The notes under the pieces are model-generated. The model did not search any database and was not told the origin of the DNA. It worked only from the letters and a program-made list of their open reading frames with translations. This document shows, one piece after another, positions 33,312 through 41,890 of a stretch of DNA of 46,226 nucleotides. Source of the DNA: JAPKZH01 sp964537875 (GTDB lineage: Bacteria; Acidobacteriota; Aminicenantia; Aminicenantales; UBA4085); contig CAZIDN010000027.1 of assembly GCA_964537875.1 (NCBI GenBank), positions 1-46,226 on the forward strand, given 5' to 3'. Numbering within the stretch: position 1 is the first letter of the stretch; each line of letters begins with the position of its first letter. A program made the translations under genes and the position numbers.

Positions 33312-35409
33312 GGTCCGTCTCTTTCTTGTCTTCACAGCCGGCAAAAGTCCCTAGCGGCACCTCCATGAACAGGGGACGCTTGGGCTGGTCCACGATGTCT
33401 TTTTCCGGAACGCCTTCCTCTCGGAACAAGCGGTGGATGAGCGGGGTGCATGTCTTGGCGCCGCAGGAACCCATGCAGGCTCTGGTGACGGCTTTGATTT
33501 CGTTGATATCGCGATAGCCTTGTCTGATCAGCGTCCGGATCTCGCCGGCCGAGACGCGCTCGCAGCGGCAGACGATGGTGTCGTCGGCCGTGCGCTCGAC
33601 ATAGCGGTCCATGGGTTTTGTGACCGGGTCTTCCTGAACGCGGATGCCCGCGATCTTCTTGGCATAGGCGCGCGGGACTTTGAGCTTGACCAGCACCGTC
33701 CGGTCGTTGGCCTTGATCGCCCGGACGCCGATGACCTCGACACGGCCGAGTTCATTGCCTTCTGTGTCGAGCACGGTGACCGTATCGCCGACCTCGAGGG
33801 TGTCTTTGAGGAATTCGTACGGGATGGTGACCGTGGGGAATTGGGGGTCTTTGCGATAGTCGACAAGGGAGACCGCCAGACCCGGGCAGATCGTGACGCA
33901 TTTTTCGCAGCCGGTGCAGCCTTCTTCACCCTCCTGGACCGCGAAATAGGGCAGGCAGCGGATGTCGCTTGAATCGATATGGATCAAATTGTGGCGGCAG
34001 ACCGTCGTGCACGGGTCGCAGGGGATTTCCTGGACGCAATGGAGGACCGGGAAAACTCCGCTTTCTTCCCGAGGATATTCTTCCGGGGCCGTTTTCCCGG
34101 GCTTCGACTTTAGGACCTCGGCCGTTTCATACCACTCTTGCTTGATCTCGCCGACGTCACAGCCAAGAACGCGGGCGACTTCCAGGCCTTTGATCTTTCC
34201 AGAAAAGATGGCGGCCGAGGCTTCGGTGATCTCCTCGGCGTCGCCGGCGGCGAAGGCCTTCATCCCGAATTCTTCCGCCTTGAGATAAAATTCGTTGACC
34301 GGATCGAGGCCGATGGCGATGAGGATGGTGTCGCAGGCGAACGATCGCTCCGTTCCCGGGACGGGGCGGAAGCGCTCGTCGACCTTGGCGATCGTCACGG
34401 ATTCGACCGCATCTTTTCCGTTGGCGCTGAGAATAGTGTGGGAGGTGTAGATGGGAACGCCGAACCGGTGGAGCTTGTCTCTGTGGACCTTGTAGCCGCT
34501 GCATTCGGGCAGGGCCTCGACAAGGCCGACGACCGGAATGCCGGCTTGGAGGGCGTGATATCCGGCGATAAGCCCGACATTCCCGCCGCCGACGATGAAG
34601 AGTTTTTCGGCCGAGCGGACGAGGTCGCGGTTGACGAGCGTCTGGAAGGCGCCGGCCCCGTAGACGCCGGGAAGGGTGTTTCCCGGGAAGGCCAGGGATT
34701 TCTCCCGCGCCCCGGCCGTCACCAACACGACCTGCGGCTTGACGAGCGTATAGCGCCGGCCTTCGGCCAGGATGCCGACTTTCTGGTCGCTGAAGATGGC
34801 CAGGGCCGCGCTCTGGAGCCAGATGCGCACGCTCGGGAAGCCGCGGACCTCGCTCTCGAGCTTGGTCGCGATGTCGATGCCCCGCGTTCCAGCGTAGACC
34901 ATGTCGTAGGAACCGAAGAAACGGTGGGTTTGGAGGACGAGCTTGCCGCCCAGGCGGTGCTTATCGTCCACAAGCAGGGTTTCGATGCCCCGCTTGCCGA
35001 GCTCGATGGCTGCGGACAGGCCGGCCGGGCCGCCGCCGATGATCAGAACCGGCACGCTTAGCTCGTCGATGGAACACATAGGTACAGGCTCCCTGACAGG
35101 CGGGAGCTCAGGAAGGCCATCGACGGGTTCGACGCGCATCTCCGGCCGGACCAGCTCCATGCAGGCCTTGACCGGAAGGCCGTCGGCCAGGACCAGGCAT
35201 TGGGCGCACTGGCCGTTGGCGCAGAAGATGCCCTGGGGAGCATGATCTTTATAATGATAGCTGAAGATTCTCTCCCCGTGGGCGAAGAGGGCGGAAGAGA
35301 TCGTTTCGCCCCTTTTTGCGCTGACCGGCCCGCCTTTCCAGGTGAACTTGATGTCTTCGACGGGAGCGGGCGTCAGGATGGGATGCCGTTCGATGCGATA
35401 GACGGTCAA
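33298..35409 (-). CDS. HcnAB-like multi-domain FAD/iron-sulfur oxidoreductase subunit
   Basis: This is a 703-residue fusion. Residues about 60-85 form a plant-type [2Fe-2S] site (FCANGQCAQCLV..KAC). A pyridine nucleotide-type flavoprotein follows (VLIIGGGPAGLSAAIELGKR). Cysteine-rich CDPCTTVCRHN and EGCTGCEKCVTICPG resemble a ferredoxin insert. The C-terminal BFD-like [2Fe-2S] domain has CRCERVSAGEI and ACMGSCGAKTCTPLI. In hydrogen cyanide synthase and some dye-linked dehydrogenases the first parts are separate genes (HcnA, HcnB); here they are one chain with an added ferredoxin. The start is TTG at 35409, 5 nt after AAGGAGG. Electrons from the DAO partner would leave through these clusters. 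Confidence 0.92.
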   Translation of the reverse strand: MTVYRIERHPILTPAPVEDIKFTWKGGPVSAKRGETISSALFAHGERIFSYHYKDHAPQGIFCANGQCAQCLVLADGLPVKACMELVRPEMRVEPVDGLPELPPVREPVPMCSIDELSVPVLIIGGGPAGLSAAIELGKRGIETLLVDDKHRLGGKLVLQTHRFFGSYDMVYAGTRGIDIATKLESEVRGFPSVRIWLQSAALAIFSDQKVGILAEGRRYTLVKPQVVLVTAGAREKSLAFPGNTLPGVYGAGAFQTLVNRDLVRSAEKLFIVGGGNVGLIAGYHALQAGIPVVGLVEALPECSGYKVHRDKLHRFGVPIYTSHTILSANGKDAVESVTIAKVDERFRPVPGTERSFACDTILIAIGLDPVNEFYLKAEEFGMKAFAAGDAEEITEASAAIFSGKIKGLEVARVLGCDVGEIKQEWYETAEVLKSKPGKTAPEEYPREESGVFPVLHCVQEIPCDPCTTVCRHNLIHIDSSDIRCLPYFAVQEGEEGCTGCEKCVTICPGLAVSLVDYRKDPQFPTVTIPYEFLKDTLEVGDTVTVLDTEGNELGRVEVIGVRAIKANDRTVLVKLKVPRAYAKKIAGIRVQEDPVTKPMDRYVERTADDTIVCRCERVSAGEIRTLIRQGYRDINEIKAVTRACMGSCGAKTCTPLIHRLFREEGVPEKDIVDQPKRPLFMEVPLGTFAGCEDKKETDHGQF

Positions 35410-35470
35410 TAGGCCTCCTTGATGATGGATATCGCCATGGGCCCTGGAAAGCCGTTTTTATAAGTCGCGT

Positions 35471-35479
35471 ATTATATCA
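35471..35479 (-). promoter_or_regulatory. Extended -10 promoter of the FAD/iron-sulfur oxidoreductase cluster
   Basis: On the minus strand TGATATAAT is a TG-n-TATAAT extended -10 element. No good -35 box lies at the usual distance. The start near 35464 leaves about 55 nt of leader. Confidence 0.45.
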
Positions 35480-35496
35480 CATTTCAGCTTACGCGC

Positions 35497-35524
35497 TTGA
35501 GTTTTTCTGGGGCTGTGGTATGCT
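35497..35524 (+). promoter_or_regulatory. Promoter of the deacetylase-fold gene, predicting a leaderless mRNA
   Basis: TTGAGT (35497-35502), 16 nt, then TATGCT (35519-35524). A start 7-8 nt later falls at about 35531-35533, one to three bases before the ATG at 35534, which has no Shine-Dalgarno. Confidence 0.4.
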
Positions 35525-35533
35525 TACTGGCCC

Positions 35534-36481
35534 ATGGGACTGCTCGATCTTTTCTTCGGAAAAAGATTCCCTTTCAAGTTCATCTATAGCGAGGACTACT
35601 GGATGGTGGACATCGGAAAACACGTTTTTCCGGTCAAGAAATACAGGCTCGTCTATGAAAAACTCCTATCCTTGGGAGTGAAAAAGGAGAATTTCGTTGT
35701 TCCGCAGCCGGCCAGCGACGACGCCCTCCTGCTCGTCCATTCGCCGAGATACCTGAAAAAGCTGACGACGGGCGGGCTGTCTAACGCCGAGATCCAAACC
35801 CTTGAGCTTCCCTATTCTCCCGAGCTCGTGAAATTCGCCCGGCTGTACGTCGGGGGCACGATCGCCGCCTCGGAGCAGGCTGTGAAAGACGGCTTGGCCG
35901 TCCACATCGGGGGCGGTTTTCATCATGCCTTTCCGGACCACGGCGAGGGATTCTGCATTTTGAATGATGTGGCGGTGGCGCTCGAGAAGCAGAGGGTCGA
36001 GGGAAAGATAAAAAAGGCCATGGTCGTGGACTGCGACCTTCACCAAGGGAACGGGACGGCTTTTATTTTTGCCAAAAAAGATTATGCCTTTACGTTTTCC
36101 ATCCATCAGATGGATATTTATCCGGCCGACAAGCCCTCCAGCAGCCTGGATGTGGGGCTTTGGGCGGGTGACGGAGACGAGAAATATCTGGCCTCCCTCC
36201 GAGAGCATTTCCCCCGCCTGTATCGCAAATTCAAGCCCGACCTAGTTTTTTATCTCGCCGGCGCCGACCCGCTTGAGAGTGACCAATTGGGCGGATTGAT
36301 GATCACCAAGCACGGGCTCATGGAAAGGGACTGGATCATCATCGACGGAGCGAGACGCCTGAGCATTCCTCTCGTCGTGCTGTTCGCGGGGGGCTATGCC
36401 CGGGATGTCGAGGACAGCGTCGCCGTCCATCTCAACACCATCAAGGCCGCCCAGAAGGCCCAGCGAAAATATGCTTTGTAG
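35534..36481 (+). CDS. Histone deacetylase-superfamily (AcuC-like) hydrolase
   Basis: This is a 315-residue zinc-dependent deacetylase of the arginase/HDAC fold. The charge-relay and metal residues are visible: HIGGGFHHAFPDHGEGFCIL, then NDVAVALE, VVDCDLHQGNGTAFIF (zinc ligands Asp and His) and YLAGADPLESDQLGG (third ligand Asp). A late tyrosine follows in FAGGYARD. Bacterial members remove acetyl groups from acetyl-CoA synthetase, polyamines or other small amides. Nothing nearby names the substrate. No ribosome binding site is seen before the ATG. The gene is single and divergent from the oxidoreductase cluster. Confidence 0.92.
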   Translation: MGLLDLFFGKRFPFKFIYSEDYWMVDIGKHVFPVKKYRLVYEKLLSLGVKKENFVVPQPASDDALLLVHSPRYLKKLTTGGLSNAEIQTLELPYSPELVKFARLYVGGTIAASEQAVKDGLAVHIGGGFHHAFPDHGEGFCILNDVAVALEKQRVEGKIKKAMVVDCDLHQGNGTAFIFAKKDYAFTFSIHQMDIYPADKPSSSLDVGLWAGDGDEKYLASLREHFPRLYRKFKPDLVFYLAGADPLESDQLGGLMITKHGLMERDWIIIDGARRLSIPLVVLFAGGYARDVEDSVAVHLNTIKAAQKAQRKYAL

Positions 36482-36715
36482 AAGCCGGCTAGCGGGCTAA
36501 CGTTCTGGCCTTCTCCACGGCCTTGAGAATATCGATCAAGCCGGCTGGCGGGAAAAAACGATGCATGCTCTTTATCCAGCAATTTTAATGCCAGGATTCA
36601 TGCTCCGCCTAACTTATTGAAACAAAATGAAAAAAGGAATTACGGAAAGGAAATTTTGACAGGCGTGATGAGCCGATGTAAAGAAATTTTCTTGGCTGAT
36701 GAATCCTCTTCTTTC

Positions 36716-37039
36716 CTAGGTTCCCAGCGTCTCTTTAGTCATCCATTTCAAATACGATTCAGAACCGTGAACGATGGGAAGGGCGATGATTTCAGGAACC
36801 GTGTAGGGGTGGATATTCTTGAGCCTGGCCTCGAGCCGGGGATAGAGTACGGATCTGGTTTTCACAAAAAGTATGCATTCTTTTTCCTCGGAAATGCTGT
36901 CTTCCCACCAGTAGAAAGACCGGCAGACAGCGGAGACCGTAACGCAAGCGGCCAGTCTCTCCTGGACCAAAGTCCTTGCGATTTCCCACCCTTTCTGCTC
37001 GTAGGGGACTGTCGATAGGACGAGGATGTGATCAGACAT
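36716..37039 (-). CDS. cutA: CutA1 divalent-ion tolerance protein
   Basis: This is a 107-residue CutA1 homologue, a very stable trimeric cytoplasmic protein with a ferredoxin-like fold. The motifs VLSTVPYEQKGWEIARTLVQ, ERLAACVTV, SFYWWEDSISEEKE and HPYTVPEIIALPI are complete. AAGGAG lies 7 nt before the ATG. The role in copper tolerance suggested by its name is not well established. It stands alone. The gap 36482-36715 upstream of its stop holds only a short direct repeat (AAGCCGGCT near 36482 and again near 36539). Confidence 0.93.
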   Translation of the reverse strand: MSDHILVLSTVPYEQKGWEIARTLVQERLAACVTVSAVCRSFYWWEDSISEEKECILFVKTRSVLYPRLEARLKNIHPYTVPEIIALPIVHGSESYLKWMTKETLGT

Positions 37040-37149
37040 GCTAAGCTCCTTGAATCGGGGTCAGTCCTGCCCATCTGACAAACCAGAGAGATAAATGGGG
37101 CATCTTCTCCTGGGGCTTGAATTGTCAAATGCGGCGGCCGGCCCCCTTT

Positions 37150-38376
37150 TCATTCTTGTAAGAAAATGTGGGCGAAGACTTTGGCGTCTCCTACCATGTT
37201 GTCGATGATGCAATATTCATTGGGCTGATGGGCCGTTTCATCGATCCGGGACCAGCAGGCGGCTTCAAACCCGGCTCTCCGAAAAAGAGCGGCTACGGTT
37301 CCTCCGCCGATCCCCATCGCCTTTCCGTCTTTCCCATAGACTTTCTTGACGGCCTTTTCCAAGGCCGTGACGACGGGTGCCTTGGCGGAGGTGGGCGGGG
37401 CGGCCAGGGCCTTCTGGTGCTCCTCGATGGTGATTCTGACCTTGAACCGGTCTTCGATCTTGGCGGAAAACTCCTTGATCTTGGCCTCGACCTCTTCGAC
37501 CTTGTAATTGGGAAGGATCCGGCTGTCCATGTAAAAGATATCCTCGCCGGGGATCGTGTTGATGTTGGGAACGTTCGCCTCTTTTTTGGTCGGCTCGAAC
37601 GTAGAAATCGGAGGGTCAAAGAGAGGATCCTTGGTGGGGAATACCTGGTAAAGATTGTTGAGCTCGGTGACCAGAAAAGAAGCGGCCTTGAAGCTGTTGA
37701 TGCCTTTCTCCGGCATGGACCCATGCGCCTGTTTACCCAGGGTCTTGAATTTCAGCCAGAGAATGCTTTTTTCGGCGACCTCGATCAGCGTCCCGTCTTC
37801 GTTTCCGGCGTCTGGGACGATGATGATGTCCTTGTGCCGAAAAACATTGGAATGATGGAGGACGTAGCCGATGCCTTTTTCGCTGCCCGTCTCTTCATCC
37901 GCGACCAAGGCCAGGCCGATATCGAAATTGGGCTTGATGCCCTCTGCCTGAAAGGCTTTGACCGCATAGATCGAAGCCACCATGTCCTGCTGGTTGTCTT
38001 CGACGCCGCGGCCGTATATTTTTCCGGCTTCGACCCATGGCTTGAAGGGGTGTCCGCTCCAGAGCGACAATTCGCCCGGCGGGACGACATCCGTATGGGT
38101 CATGATCCAAACGGTCTTGGCCGAGCTTTTTCCCCGGTAGTAGGCCAGGACGTTGGGACGGGATCCGGAGGGGGCGTCGAGGTCCGGGGCCCTGATGACC
38201 TCGATGTCCTGGAACCCGTTTTCCTGAAGGAATTTCACGAGGACGGCGGCCTTCTTCTCCTCTCCCTCGCCGCCGCTCGCGGGCGCAATGGCCGGGACCG
38301 CAGCCAGCTTGATCTGCAAATTGACCATATCATCGCGGAAAGAATCAATGCGCTGAAAGATTTTGTCGAACGACAT
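37150..38376 (-). CDS. M20-family metallopeptidase (dapE/ArgE/PepV-like)
   Basis: This is a 408-residue di-zinc peptidase of family M20. The first metal site is MTHTDVVPPGE, the bridging aspartate is in GRGVEDNQQD, and the base-plus-ligand pair is ADEETGSEKG. The lid-domain histidine is in GKQAHGSMPEKG, and a late HQPNEYC holds the last ligand. The family includes succinyl-DAP desuccinylase, acetylornithine deacetylase and dipeptidases. Length and the missing lysine or arginine pathway context favour a general cytoplasmic peptidase. AAGGAG lies about 8 nt upstream, behind a TTGCTT-17-TATAGT promoter. Confidence 0.93.
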   Translation of the reverse strand: MSFDKIFQRIDSFRDDMVNLQIKLAAVPAIAPASGGEGEEKKAAVLVKFLQENGFQDIEVIRAPDLDAPSGSRPNVLAYYRGKSSAKTVWIMTHTDVVPPGELSLWSGHPFKPWVEAGKIYGRGVEDNQQDMVASIYAVKAFQAEGIKPNFDIGLALVADEETGSEKGIGYVLHHSNVFRHKDIIIVPDAGNEDGTLIEVAEKSILWLKFKTLGKQAHGSMPEKGINSFKAASFLVTELNNLYQVFPTKDPLFDPPISTFEPTKKEANVPNINTIPGEDIFYMDSRILPNYKVEEVEAKIKEFSAKIEDRFKVRITIEEHQKALAAPPTSAKAPVVTALEKAVKKVYGKDGKAMGIGGGTVAALFRRAGFEAACWSRIDETAHQPNEYCIIDNMVGDAKVFAHIFLQE

Positions 38377-38412
38377 ATAATGGCTCCTTGGTTATGAAGG
38401 TCATTGGAAAAA

Positions 38413-38441
38413 ACTATAGCACTGCTGATTTAAATAAGCAA
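38413..38441 (-). promoter_or_regulatory. Promoter of the M20 peptidase gene
   Basis: On the minus strand TTGCTT (38436-38441), 17 nt, then TATAGT (38413-38418). It lies 19 nt outside the left end of the palindrome at 38460-38630. Confidence 0.5.
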
Positions 38442-38459
38442 GATGAAATCGGCGGCCGT

Positions 38460-38630
38460 CAGCAGCTCAGTCTGTGTGATTTTCTATCGGTGCCGGAATC
38501 GCCCCCGGGCCCCCTTGGGAACCAGTCCCGTCGGTTCCCCCCGTCGAAAAGCCGACGGGGCCCCCCTCCGCTATGGGGGCCTTCGGGGCGATTCCGGCAC
38601 CGATAGAAAATCACACAAACGGAGATGCTG
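38460..38630. repeat. Large imperfect palindrome, family A copy 2
   Basis: The left arm TGTGATTTTCTATCGGTGCC (from 38475) pairs with its complement in the right half. Pairing extends out to CAGCA at 38460 and TGCTG at 38630. The core is almost the same as at 10525-10691, including the nested CCCGTCGG/CCGACGGG hairpin. Where copy 1 has CTCTC/GAGAG, this copy has CTATC/GATAG, so both arms changed together. It again lies between divergent genes and their promoters. Confidence 0.85.
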
Positions 38631-38648
38631 AGTACCCCGAGCCTCTAT

Positions 38649-38678
38649 TTGACAAGGGGAGGGCTTTGAGCATACATT
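38649..38678 (+). promoter_or_regulatory. Promoter of the glycosyltransferase operon, possibly leaderless
   Basis: TTGACA (38649-38654), 18 nt, then TACATT (38673-38678). The start near 38685 is about 2 nt before the ATG at 38687, which has no Shine-Dalgarno of its own. Confidence 0.45.
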
Positions 38679-38686
38679 TAGACAAA

Positions 38687-39826
38687 ATGCGCATCGGGTT
38701 TGACATCCGCCCCTTTCTCAAGCAAGAAACGGGCGTCGGAGTCTATTTCAAAAACCTCCTGACCGAGCTGGCCCGCCTGGATTCCGAGAATGAATACTAT
38801 CTTTTTTCCGCGTCCTGGAAAGACCGATTCGATCCGTCCAAGATCCCGTCTTTCAAAAAGGGCGATTTCCGAGATCTGCGCTGGCCGGTGAAGGCCGTCA
38901 ATTTTCTCTGGTATAAGCTGGGCCGGCCCCGCCTGGACTCTGTCTTCAAAACCGACCTGGACCTGACCCACTCTCCGACCCCGATCATCCTTCCGACCAA
39001 GGGGAAAAAAATCGTCACGGTCTGCGATTTGTTCTTCATGGATTTTCCGGGAAAGGCGGACCGTGAGGCCCGGACGCATTTCTTGAAGGGAACGAAACGC
39101 TCCCTGCGGATCGCCGACGGTGTCCTGACCATCTCCGAATTCACAAAGAAGGCCCTGATCGAGAAATTCGGGCTCGCCGAAAACAAGATCAGAGTGACCT
39201 ACCTGGGATTGAACGGTATTTATCTGGAGACGGCGGCCGGCCGCGAAGAGCTCGAGGCCGCTCGGCGCGCTTTCAATCTTCCGCCGGAGTATCTTCTTTT
39301 TGTCGGGGCGACCGAACCGCGCAAGAATCTTTTGAATTTGATCGATGCCCTGGCCCTCGTTCATCAGAGATATAGAAAGATCCCGCTTGTCCTGGTCGGA
39401 AGAAGAGGCGATGACCATGACAACCTCCTGGCCAAGATCGTCGCCTGCAGCATCGGACCCTGGATCAGGATCCTCGGCTACCGGCCCGACCGTGAATTGA
39501 GATATTTCTACCAGGCCGCCTCGGCATTTATCTTCCCCTCTTTCTGTGAGGGATTCGGGCTGCCTCTCCTCGAGGCCATGGCCAGCGGGGTGCCCGTCGC
39601 CGCATCGGGCGTGACGGCCATGCCAGAGGTCGCCGGTGATGCCGCTTGTTTTTTTGATCCCGAGAGCCCGGAGGATATGGCCGAAAAAATGATCCGGGTC
39701 TTGGAGGATGAAGACATGAGGCGGGATTTGATCGAGAAGGGCAGGACGAGGGCGCTGGATTTTCGATGGGAAAAAACCGCGGTGGAGACCTTGGAATTCT
39801 ACCGGTCCGTGTCGGGGCGGGCATGA
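38687..39826 (+). CDS. Glycosyltransferase family 4 (first gene of surface polysaccharide operon)
   Basis: This is a 379-residue GT4 (GT-B fold) retaining glycosyltransferase. It begins MRIGFDIRPFLKQETGVGVY, typical of mannosyltransferase-like GT4 proteins. The second Rossmann half has FVGATEPRKNLLNLIDA, and the donor-site motif is FCEGFGLPLLEAMASGVPVA with the EX7E glutamates. An in-frame TTG at 38666 behind AGGGGAGG is an alternative start if transcription begins further upstream. The stop overlaps the next ATG as ATGA. It would add a sugar to a lipid-linked glycan at the inner membrane; donor and acceptor are unknown. Confidence 0.92.
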   Translation: MRIGFDIRPFLKQETGVGVYFKNLLTELARLDSENEYYLFSASWKDRFDPSKIPSFKKGDFRDLRWPVKAVNFLWYKLGRPRLDSVFKTDLDLTHSPTPIILPTKGKKIVTVCDLFFMDFPGKADREARTHFLKGTKRSLRIADGVLTISEFTKKALIEKFGLAENKIRVTYLGLNGIYLETAAGREELEAARRAFNLPPEYLLFVGATEPRKNLLNLIDALALVHQRYRKIPLVLVGRRGDDHDNLLAKIVACSIGPWIRILGYRPDRELRYFYQAASAFIFPSFCEGFGLPLLEAMASGVPVAASGVTAMPEVAGDAACFFDPESPEDMAEKMIRVLEDEDMRRDLIEKGRTRALDFRWEKTAVETLEFYRSVSGRA

Positions 39827-40995
39827 AAAACATCCTTTTTGTGTCGCATTCCTCCGAACTCAACGGCGCCGAGCTCTGGCTCCTGGACACTCTCAAAAAC
39901 ATCGACCGGCAGAAGTACGGCCTGTATGTCGCCGTCCCCCGGGCCGGCCTTCTTGAAGAGGAATCAAGGCTCTTGGGCGCGGACACCGAAATCGTGCCGA
40001 TGAAGTGGTGGATCACGGAACCTACCAGGGTGTGGAAACAGCCTCTGGCCTGGCTCTTCAATCTCCGGAGCGTTTTCCGGCTGTCGCGGCTGATCCGCAG
40101 CCGAAAAATCGACCTGGTTTTTTCCAATTCCGCAGCGGCCAGCGTCGGCGCCTCGGCCGCCCGAAGAGCGCACGTTCCCCATATCTGGGCTATCCATGAG
40201 ATTCTAAGAGGAGAACGAGTGATCCTCCGGTTTCTTTTCGGCCGCCGCGCCTTGGCCGCGCTCATCACCCGGTATTCCTCGAGAATCATCGTCAATTCCC
40301 GGGCTACGCTGAAAGCATTCCGGGACCTCGAGCGGATTGTCCTCATCAATAACGGGATCGAGACGATCGGCAGGGAACGGGATGTGTTCCGGGAGACGAT
40401 TTTAAGGGAGGAGCTGGGGATTCGCGCAGACGACGCCGTCATCGGCGTCGTCGGAAAGATCTATGAGGGAAAAGGGCAGCGAGAAGTCATTCAGGCCGTG
40501 GCGGACCTCTTGCCCCAATTTCCGAGAATCAAGCTGCTGGTCGTGGGAAATGTCAAGGACGCCCGCTATTATCGCAGCCTGCAAAGCCTGGTCGGCCGGA
40601 GAGGCCTCGAGAATCATGTCAGTTTCCTGGGCTACCGGCGCGATCTGCCCGACCTCTTGAGCCTGATGAGGGTGATGGTCATCGCCTCCGTGGTGGAATC
40701 GTTCGGCCGGGTGGCGCTGCATGCCATGGCGGCGGGAGTTCCCGTGCTGGCCGTAAGCGCCGGAGGGATTCCCGAGATCATCCGGCACGGGGAGGACGGA
40801 TATCTGATCGAGTCGAGGCAGCCCCGACAGATTGGGCAGGCCTTGGCCGACATATTGAACAATCCGGGCAAAGCCCTCCAGGTGATCCATCGGGGGCTGC
40901 AAACGGTCCGGGAAAAATACTCGCTGGAGGAACAGGTCCAAAAAATCGAGAGGGTGATCGATGAATGCCTCGGATCCGGGAAGCCCAACGGATAA
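39823..40995 (+). CDS. Glycosyltransferase family 4
   Basis: This is a 390-residue GT-B glycosyltransferase. The acceptor half opens NILFVSHSSELNGAELWLLD. The donor half has VIGVVGKIYEGKGQREVIQA and the signature VIASVVESFGRVALHAMAAG followed by VPVLAVSAGGIPEII. The ATG at 39823 overlaps the previous stop as ATGA. The next gene probably begins inside its 3' end. Sugar specificity cannot be read. Confidence 0.92.
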   Translation: MKNILFVSHSSELNGAELWLLDTLKNIDRQKYGLYVAVPRAGLLEEESRLLGADTEIVPMKWWITEPTRVWKQPLAWLFNLRSVFRLSRLIRSRKIDLVFSNSAAASVGASAARRAHVPHIWAIHEILRGERVILRFLFGRRALAALITRYSSRIIVNSRATLKAFRDLERIVLINNGIETIGRERDVFRETILREELGIRADDAVIGVVGKIYEGKGQREVIQAVADLLPQFPRIKLLVVGNVKDARYYRSLQSLVGRRGLENHVSFLGYRRDLPDLLSLMRVMVIASVVESFGRVALHAMAAGVPVLAVSAGGIPEIIRHGEDGYLIESRQPRQIGQALADILNNPGKALQVIHRGLQTVREKYSLEEQVQKIERVIDECLGSGKPNG

Positions 40996-41890
40996 TCACG
41001 GCCGAATGATGGAGCTCTCGGTCGTCCTGGTCAATTTCAATGATCGGCCGCACCTGGGCGAATGCCTATCTTCCATAGAAAATACCTCGGGCTCCCTACA
41101 TTATGAGATCATTGTCGTCGATAACGACTCCGCGGACGGGAGCCAGGCCTATATCGCCCGCCACTTTCCGAAGGTCAAGCTGATCGCCAACAACGTCAAC
41201 CTCGGCTTCGCCAGGGCCAATAATCAGGGGATCCGGGAAAGCCGGGGAGAATTTATTCTGTTCCTGAATACGGATACGGCCGTCCAGCCCGAAGCCCTGG
41301 GCCGGCTGTTTGCAGAGCTCAGATCCGATCCCCAGGCCGGCGCCGTCGGTCCGGCGCTCTTGGGCGAGGGCGATTCTTACCAGGTTTCTTTCGGCCGGCG
41401 GGTGAGCTTCTTTTCGGAGCTGCTGCAGAAACTTGTCTTGAATCCCTATTACAAATTCGCCCTGAAATGGAGCCGGAAAAAGAGGAGTGTCGGCTGGCTG
41501 AGCGCCGCCTGTCTTCTGGTCCGGCGGACGGCGCTTCTCGACGCGGCGGGCTTCGACGAGGACTTTTTTATCTATTTTGAAGACATCGATCTCTGCCTCA
41601 GAATCAAAAAAGCCGGCTGGACGCTCGTCTATCTGCCGCAAGCGAGAGTCCTCCATGTCGGCGGCGCGACGACCTCCACGCATCTTGTCGCGGGCCGGTT
41701 CGAATACCGGAAGAGCCAGCTGGCTTTCTACGATAAACACAGTTCGAAGGCCTCCCGGTTCCTGCTCCGCCTTTACCTCAGGCTGAATATCCGGCTCATG
41801 GCTTGGCGGGGAAAGTTCCGGGGCGAGTCCGGGCAGTGGCTTCGGCAACAATATGCCCGGTTGCTCGAAGGCCGTCGAAAAAACGCATGA
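40961..41890 (+). CDS. Glycosyltransferase family 2 (rhamnosyltransferase-like)
   Basis: This is a GT-A fold inverting transferase of up to 309 residues. The nucleotide-sugar part reads ELSVVLVNFNDRPHLGECLS, VVDNDSADGSQAYI, NVNLGFARANNQGI and the DXD-type FLNTDTAV. The acceptor part has FDEDFFIYFEDIDLCLRIKK and the final VLHVGGATTS, as in WbbL-type rhamnosyltransferases. The start at 40961 follows GAGGG by 6 nt within the preceding gene. ATGs at 41006 and 41009 would begin exactly at the conserved domain and are also possible. The stop overlaps the next ATG as ATGA. Confidence 0.91.
   Translation: MNASDPGSPTDNHGRMMELSVVLVNFNDRPHLGECLSSIENTSGSLHYEIIVVDNDSADGSQAYIARHFPKVKLIANNVNLGFARANNQGIRESRGEFILFLNTDTAVQPEALGRLFAELRSDPQAGAVGPALLGEGDSYQVSFGRRVSFFSELLQKLVLNPYYKFALKWSRKKRSVGWLSAACLLVRRTALLDAAGFDEDFFIYFEDIDLCLRIKKAGWTLVYLPQARVLHVGGATTSTHLVAGRFEYRKSQLAFYDKHSSKASRFLLRLYLRLNIRLMAWRGKFRGESGQWLRQQYARLLEGRRKNA

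Noticed and set aside
31632..33368. 578-codon plus-strand open frame across the VOC and FAD oxidoreductase genes
   Set aside because: The minus-strand genes have complete catalytic motifs and ribosome binding sites; this frame has neither.
36489..36566. 25-codon minus-strand frame ending KAVEKARTLAR
   Set aside because: It looks protein-like and might be a relic, but it is too short, has no good ribosome binding site and cannot be told from chance.
37058..37140. Second copy of the 3170-3270 element
   Set aside because: Only about 15 bases (GGGGTC..CCTGCCCAT) agree and the other end does not match, so it was not listed as a repeat copy.
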